A stretch of 64,000 nt of DNA, taken from positions 1,805,001 to 1,869,000 of the forward strand of contig NZ_CP060632.1 in the NCBI RefSeq assembly GCF_014337155.1, given 5' to 3'. Shown in pieces: positions 59,847 through 64,000 of this stretch; position 1 is the stretch's first letter, and each line of letters opens with the position of its first letter. Position numbers and translations under genes: made by a program. The stretch comes from Wujia chipingensis (GTDB taxonomy: Bacteria > Bacillota > Clostridia > Lachnospirales > Lachnospiraceae). The notes below the pieces were generated by a model. The model saw only the letters and a program-made list of their open reading frames with translations. It made no database searches and was not told the DNA's origin.

Positions 59847-60992
59847 TCAACCGAATTGTCGTTCAATATAGTCATATACCCAGCGTTCCGTCTCCAGAAT
59901 CTCTTCAAGTGTCGGATTCGCAATGGTCTTATGCTCCCCCATACAGGCTTCAATTATATCATAGATTTGTAAAAATTTTATGTCCTTGTGCAGGAACTTT
60001 GCAACCGCACATTCATTTGCCGCATTAAGTACCGTCGGCATAGATCCGCCAGTTTTAATTGCCTGATATGCAAAATCCAGTCCCTTGAATGTCTCTCTGT
60101 CTGGTTTGCTTGTGATGATTCCGGCAATCTTCGAAAAGTCAAGGCGGTCACCAGCCAGATATCTACGTTCTGGATAATAAAGCGCATACTGGATTGGCAG
60201 GCGCATATCTGCAGTTCCAAGCTGTGCCTTGATCGCACCATCCTCGAATTCCACCATCGAATGAATGATGCTCTGCGGCTGCACAACAACCTCGATATCC
60301 TCCGGCATCACATCGAACAGCCAGCGCGCTTCAATAACCTCTAAACCTTTGTTTACCAGTGTTGCAGAATCAATCGTAATCTTTCTTCCCATAGACCAGT
60401 TCGGATGTTTCAATGCATCCTCCACTGTAACATCCTTTAATTCCCCTCTTGTCTTTCCGAGGAATGGTCCGCCTGATGCTGTGATCAGAAGCTTTGCTAT
60501 CTTGTTTTCTCTTTCCCCATGCAGGCACTGGAATATTGCAGAATGCTCACTGTCTACCGGGAGAATCCGGACATGGTATTCCTCTGCCAGCTTCATGATC
60601 AGATGTCCGGCAGTTACCAGTGTCTCCTTGTTTGCGAGTGCGATATCTTTTCCCGCCTTGATTGCCTCGATCGTCGGACGGATTCCGATCATACCAACGA
60701 TTGCTGTCACAACAAGTTCCGCTGGCTCATATGTAGCGACCGCAATCAGTCCATCCATACCATAAACGATCTTACAATTAAAATCAGACAAGGCAATCCG
60801 TAACGCATCTGCCTTGTCTTTGCTTTGTACACTTACGAGTGCCGGTCTGAATTCCCGCACCTGTTTTTCCAGTAATTCTATATTATTTCCTGCTGCTAAG
60901 GCTCCGATACGGATATCTGCATTGGCACGCACGACGTCGAGCGTCTGTGTACCAATCGAACCGGTCGAGCCGATAATCGCGATTGTTCTCAC
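59847..60992 (-). CDS. dxr: 1-deoxy-D-xylulose 5-phosphate reductoisomerase
   Basis: A 381-residue NADPH enzyme making MEP, the first committed step of the non-mevalonate pathway. Nucleotide motif Ile-Ile-Gly-Ser-Thr-Gly-Ser-Ile-Gly near the N terminus. Metal and substrate site Pro-Val-Asp-Ser-Glu-His-Ser-Ala-Ile-Phe-Gln, and Ser-Gly-Gly-Pro-Phe. The start is GTG at 60992 (AGGAGG six bases upstream, in the cdsA end), overlapping the cdsA TGA as GTGA. An in-frame ATG 13 codons upstream is inside cdsA and unnecessary. Confidence 0.96.
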   Translation of the reverse strand: MRTIAIIGSTGSIGTQTLDVVRANADIRIGALAAGNNIELLEKQVREFRPALVSVQSKDKADALRIALSDFNCKIVYGMDGLIAVATYEPAELVVTAIVGMIGIRPTIEAIKAGKDIALANKETLVTAGHLIMKLAEEYHVRILPVDSEHSAIFQCLHGERENKIAKLLITASGGPFLGKTRGELKDVTVEDALKHPNWSMGRKITIDSATLVNKGLEVIEARWLFDVMPEDIEVVVQPQSIIHSMVEFEDGAIKAQLGTADMRLPIQYALYYPERRYLAGDRLDFSKIAGIITSKPDRETFKGLDFAYQAIKTGGSMPTVLNAANECAVAKFLHKDIKFLQIYDIIEACMGEHKTIANPTLEEILETERWVYDYIERQFG

Positions 60993-61810
60993 ATTGCGCC
61001 TCCTAAGTTTCCAATCATAATTGAAAAGCAATAATATACGATTGGTGCTGTAAAAATAATACTGTCAAACCGATCCATGATACCGCCATGTCCCGGAATC
61101 AGCTTTCCGTAATCCTTAATGTCATTATTTCGCTTGATGGCGGATGCGGTCAGATCTCCAATCACCGCAAATCCGGCTCCTACAGCGCCTGCCACTGCAA
61201 AAATAAGTGGTGCATTTGTTAATTCATATACTTTTGCATTGAAGAATATTCCATACAATGCGCCAATCAATGCAGAACCAAAAATACCGCCAAGCAATCC
61301 TTCCACGCTCTTCTTCGGACTGAGTTTTGGTGACATTTTATGCTTTCCAAACTTCACACCAACACAGTAAGCAAATGTATCATTGATCCAGGAACAGATA
61401 TATACCATCACAACCAAAGCACCACCGTACTTTAAGATACGAACCTGATACAGGAAGGACAGCAGCAATGAAACATAGAAAAATGCTAAGATTGCAACCA
61501 TCGCATCTTTGTCCGTGTACTTTGGATATGTGATCACATAAACAGCCAATACCAATAATACATACAGAATCATGAGCGGCAGAAGGTATTTCTCCAAATG
61601 GAAGAATAAGAAGCAATAATACGCGATCGTCATCAGATAAGCAAGCACTGCCATCGCAGATTTCTCCTGCTTATAGACGCGCATCAGCTCGAACACTCCG
61701 CCCAAACTCAAAAGCATAACAGCCACGCCAGTTACATAACCACCCAGATATAAAATTCCAATTGTGAGCAGCGTTAATACTGCACCACTGATAAAACGTG
61801 TTTTAAACAT
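60989..61810 (-). CDS. cdsA: Phosphatidate cytidylyltransferase
   Basis: A 273-residue, eight-helix enzyme that makes CDP-diacylglycerol from phosphatidate and CTP, feeding phospholipid synthesis. The CDS signature near the C terminus reads Gly-Asp-Leu-Thr-Ala-Ser-Ala-Ile-Lys-Arg...Lys-Asp-Tyr-Gly-Lys-Leu-Ile-Pro-Gly-His-Gly-Gly-Ile-Met-Asp-Arg. Follows uppS by three bases; overlaps dxr by four. Confidence 0.95.
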   Translation of the reverse strand: MFKTRFISGAVLTLLTIGILYLGGYVTGVAVMLLSLGGVFELMRVYKQEKSAMAVLAYLMTIAYYCFLFFHLEKYLLPLMILYVLLVLAVYVITYPKYTDKDAMVAILAFFYVSLLLSFLYQVRILKYGGALVVMVYICSWINDTFAYCVGVKFGKHKMSPKLSPKKSVEGLLGGIFGSALIGALYGIFFNAKVYELTNAPLIFAVAGAVGAGFAVIGDLTASAIKRNNDIKDYGKLIPGHGGIMDRFDSIIFTAPIVYYCFSIMIGNLGGAM

Positions 61811-61813
61811 AGT

Positions 61814-62542
61814 TTATTTTACTCCACCAAATCTTCGCTCTCTACCGTTGTAATACCGGATTGCCTCTTTCAATGATTCCTTGTCAAAATCCGGCCACAA
61901 GGTATCTGTGAAATAGAATTCTGCATAAGCAAGCTGCCAAATCAGATAATTCGATAACCGCAGTTCGCCGCTTGTACGGATCAGCAGATCTGGATCTGGA
62001 AGATCTGCCGTATCCAGATGCTTTGCTATCACATCCTCTGTGATTGCTTCCGGTGCAAGTGTTCCTTCCTGTACCTGCTTTGCAAGCTTCGTCATCGTCC
62101 GGCGCAGTTCATCCCTGCCACCATAATTTAACGCGATTGTAAAATCCAGCTTGTCAAACTTCGCTGTCTCACGCTCTGCATGTTCAAGCATCTCCACGAT
62201 ATCTGCATCCAGGGCACTCCGGTCTCCGATCACACGGATACGCAGTCCATCCTTTGATGCACGCTCCACACAGTTCGACAGATAGCTTCGAAGCAGATTC
62301 ATGATACCGGTTACTTCCTCAGTCGAACGCTTCCAGTTCTCCGTGGAAAATGCATACACCGTCAGATACCGGATTCCCAAATCCGCTGCATCCCGGCAGA
62401 TCTGCTCCAACACCTTCGCCCCCTGTCTGTGTCCCATGTTCCGTGGAAGCAGACGTTTCTTTGCCCATCTGCCATTTCCATCCATGATGATTGCCACATG
62501 AGTAGGTATTTCCAATTCTTCTCCATCAATGATTTTCTTCAT
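61814..62542 (-). CDS. uppS: Undecaprenyl diphosphate synthase
   Basis: A 242-residue cis-prenyltransferase that makes the C55 carrier lipid for peptidoglycan and other wall polymers. Catalytic Asp21 in Ile-Met-Asp-Gly-Asn-Gly-Arg-Trp-Ala; later Asn-Tyr-Gly-Gly-Arg-Asp-Glu-Leu and Leu-Ile-Arg-Thr-Ser-Gly-Glu-Leu-Arg-Leu-Ser-Asn are intact. The ribosome binding site is weak and distant, so translation probably depends on coupling to frr, three bases upstream. Confidence 0.96.
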   Translation of the reverse strand: MKKIIDGEELEIPTHVAIIMDGNGRWAKKRLLPRNMGHRQGAKVLEQICRDAADLGIRYLTVYAFSTENWKRSTEEVTGIMNLLRSYLSNCVERASKDGLRIRVIGDRSALDADIVEMLEHAERETAKFDKLDFTIALNYGGRDELRRTMTKLAKQVQEGTLAPEAITEDVIAKHLDTADLPDPDLLIRTSGELRLSNYLIWQLAYAEFYFTDTLWPDFDKESLKEAIRYYNGRERRFGGVK

Positions 62543-62545
62543 AGC

Positions 62546-63091
62546 TTATACTGTCATGATTTCCTTTGTCTTTGTCTCGATTTCCTGATCTACCTGTGCC
62601 ACATACTTGTCTGTCATCTTCTGAACTTTCTCTTCGTTGCCTTTGAGTTCATCGTCAGACATCTCTGCTGCCTTGTTCGCCTTCTTCAATGCATCATTTG
62701 CATCACGACGGATATTACGGATGGCAACCTTTGCATTCTCACCCTTCTTCTTAACGTCCTTTGCCAACTCTTTTCTTCGATCCTCTGTCAGCTCTGGGAA
62801 GTTGATAATGATGTTCTTACCATCGTTGTTTGGATTGATACCAAGATCAGAACATACAATCGCCTTCTCGATCTCTTTGATCAGGCTTGACTCCCAAGGT
62901 GAGATCATAATCGTTCTTGCTTCTGGAACTGTGATATTTGCCACCTGCTGCAATGGTGTAGGTGCTCCATAATAAAGTACTGTGATACGATCCAGAATAT
63001 GTGGATTCGCACGTCCGGCACGGATTGTGCTGTATTCTTTCTCCAGACTCTCAATTGTCTTCTTCATCTTCTCTTCATACTGTGCTAACAT
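62546..63091 (-). CDS. frr: Ribosome recycling factor
   Basis: A 181-residue RRF that works with EF-G to split post-termination ribosomes. The three-helix domain and a beta domain are of normal length (about 185). Recognisable Arg-Ala-Gly-Arg-Ala-Asn-Pro-His, Asn-Ile-Thr-Val-Pro-Glu-Ala-Arg-Thr and Gly-Glu-Asn-Ala-Lys-Val-Ala-Ile-Arg-Asn-Ile-Arg-Arg. GGAGG-like site (GGAGGAAGAAA) before ATG. Confidence 0.97.
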   Translation of the reverse strand: MLAQYEEKMKKTIESLEKEYSTIRAGRANPHILDRITVLYYGAPTPLQQVANITVPEARTIMISPWESSLIKEIEKAIVCSDLGINPNNDGKNIIINFPELTEDRRKELAKDVKKKGENAKVAIRNIRRDANDALKKANKAAEMSDDELKGNEEKVQKMTDKYVAQVDQEIETKTKEIMTV

Positions 63092-63154
63092 TTTTCTTCC
63101 TCCAAATATAATATACTTTTCTGTCGTCCTGTCTTCCTGACATGTAACACACGC

Positions 63155-63859
63155 TTACTCTACTGTTACGGTTGTTCCGGTAAATCCACCAGTCACAGCC
63201 TTCTCAATACTGTTGGTATCATTCAAGCCGAACAGCATCATCGGCATCTTGTTCTCCATTGCAAGCACAGCGGCCGCAAGATCGATCACACCAAGCTTCT
63301 TGTCCACGATCTCAGAGATTGGCATCGTGTCATATTTCTTTGCGTTCGGATTTGTCTTTGGATCACTGTCATACACACCGTCGATTGCCTTGGCAGAAAG
63401 GATCACATCTGCCTCTACCTCGATTGCCATAAGCACGGTTGCTGTATCCGTTGAGAAATATGGATGTCCGGTTCCGCCTGCAAAAAATACGACCTCTCCG
63501 TTCTCCAGATACTCGATTGCCTTGTCCTTGTTAAAAAGCTCTGTCATGCTGCCACAGGCAAATGGTGTCATAATGTGTGTCTTCAATCCTTCTGCACGCA
63601 TCGCATCTGCTGCATAGATGCAGTTCATCACCGTTGCCAGCATACCAATCTGGTCTGCCTTTACACGATCCATGTTGTCGGATGTTCTACCTCTCCAGAA
63701 ATTTCCTCCGCCGATTACAATACTCACCTGAATATGCTTATCACAGATTGCCTTTACCTGCTTTGCCACGTCACGGACAACCGCCTCATCAAATCCGGTA
63801 TGCTTTTCTCCGGCAAGTGCTTCTCCTGAAAGTTTCAATAAAATTCTGTCCATCTTCAT
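63155..63859 (-). CDS. pyrH: UMP kinase
   Basis: A 234-residue bacterial UMP kinase of the amino-acid kinase fold, making UDP from UMP and ATP, allosterically regulated by GTP and UTP. Leu-Lys-Leu-Ser-Gly-Glu-Ala-Leu at the start, Gly-Gly-Gly-Asn-Phe-Trp-Arg-Gly, and Gly-Thr-Gly-His-Pro-Tyr-Phe-Ser-Thr-Asp-Thr-Ala. GAGGAG is nine bases before the ATG. Normal neighbour of frr; the gap upstream (21 bases) to the truncated bactofilin gene suggests cotranscription. Confidence 0.96.
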   Translation of the reverse strand: MKMDRILLKLSGEALAGEKHTGFDEAVVRDVAKQVKAICDKHIQVSIVIGGGNFWRGRTSDNMDRVKADQIGMLATVMNCIYAADAMRAEGLKTHIMTPFACGSMTELFNKDKAIEYLENGEVVFFAGGTGHPYFSTDTATVLMAIEVEADVILSAKAIDGVYDSDPKTNPNAKKYDTMPISEIVDKKLGVIDLAAAVLAMENKMPMMLFGLNDTNSIEKAVTGGFTGTTVTVE

Positions 63860-63880
63860 CGTTTGATACTCCTCTTCCTT

Positions 63881-64000
63881 TTATTCAAAAAAGCTCTTTA
63901 CATCAATCTCCGAATAGCACTGGGAACACATTCCCTCGATCACAGCACCATTGTTGATCTGTACGGATCTTGATTTTATATTTCCCATAATTACCGCGGT
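63881..64000 (-). CDS. Bactofilin-like polymer-forming protein, C-terminal fragment
   Basis: The last 39 codons of a gene that runs off the window end. The residues (Val-Ile-Met-Gly-Asn-Ile, Val-Gln-Ile-Asn-Asn-Gly-Ala-Val-Ile-Glu-Gly) show the spaced Ile/Val-Gly turns of the bactofilin beta helix, then Met-Cys-Ser-Gln-Cys and Lys-Ser-Phe-Phe-Glu. Bactofilins form cytoskeletal filaments. It precedes pyrH by 21 bases. Confidence 0.6.
   Translation of the reverse strand, partial: TAVIMGNIKSRSVQINNGAVIEGMCSQCYSEIDVKSFFE

Overview
The window reads as chromosomal DNA of an anaerobic, moderately AT-rich Firmicute, most likely a gut-type Clostridium of the Lachnospiraceae. The reasons are: PolC-type replicase, RNase J, IreB and YlbF; T-box and ribosomal-leader attenuation with strong sigma-A promoters and AGGAGG ribosome binding sites; a flavodiiron protein (anaerobe); glutamine synthetase III; a SigK-type sigma factor and a SpoIID-like protein (spore-former lineage); and surface proteins with clostridial hydrophobic (ChW) repeats. 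Nearly everything from 2.7 kb onward is on the minus strand. I see no phage, insertion sequence or CRISPR array. The species assignment is inference.

Layout. 0.1-2.7 kb (+): a SpoIID-like peptidoglycan-binding protein, a phosphoribosyltransferase-fold protein whose PRPP loop has lost its acidic pair, and a small membrane protein whose ribosome binding site lies in a terminator hairpin. 2.7-10 kb (-): beta-helix acyltransferase, topoisomerase III, flavodiiron protein, HAD hydrolase, and glutamine synthetase III behind a leader with crossing inverted repeats. 10-15.9 kb (-): an unknown membrane protein coupled to T-box-controlled tyrS, a CDF metal transporter, an O-antigen-ligase-like protein and tRNA-Leu(AAG). 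16-25.8 kb (-): two large secreted proteins sharing a six-repeat ChW C-terminus (one with a transglutaminase-like core, one with leucine-rich repeats). These flank the infC-rpmI-rplT operon, an M24 peptidase and an orphan plus-strand structured RNA.

25.9-46 kb (-): a complete monoderm type IV pilus locus of about 20 kb. The order of transcription is pilB, pilT, pilC, pilA, pilD, a pilM-pilN fusion, a pilO-like gene, a pilV-like prepilin, a 1044-residue PilX-like protein, two more prepilins, and a 1725-residue secreted protein followed by a terminator. PilB carries a predicted c-di-GMP-binding MshEN domain. The two giant proteins together with the minor prepilins are the best candidates for a poorly described pilus-tip or adhesion complex.

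46-64 kb: a CPBP membrane protease, sigK (+), then two housekeeping operons on the minus strand. The first is ireB-ruvX-DUF1292-rnj-ylbF-truncated mltG-trmR-U32 protein, whose last members make and finish a tRNA wobble-uridine modification. The second is (bactofilin)-pyrH-frr-uppS-cdsA-dxr-rseP-ispG-polC, the usual Firmicute cluster joining ribosome recycling, isoprenoid and phospholipid synthesis, and replication.
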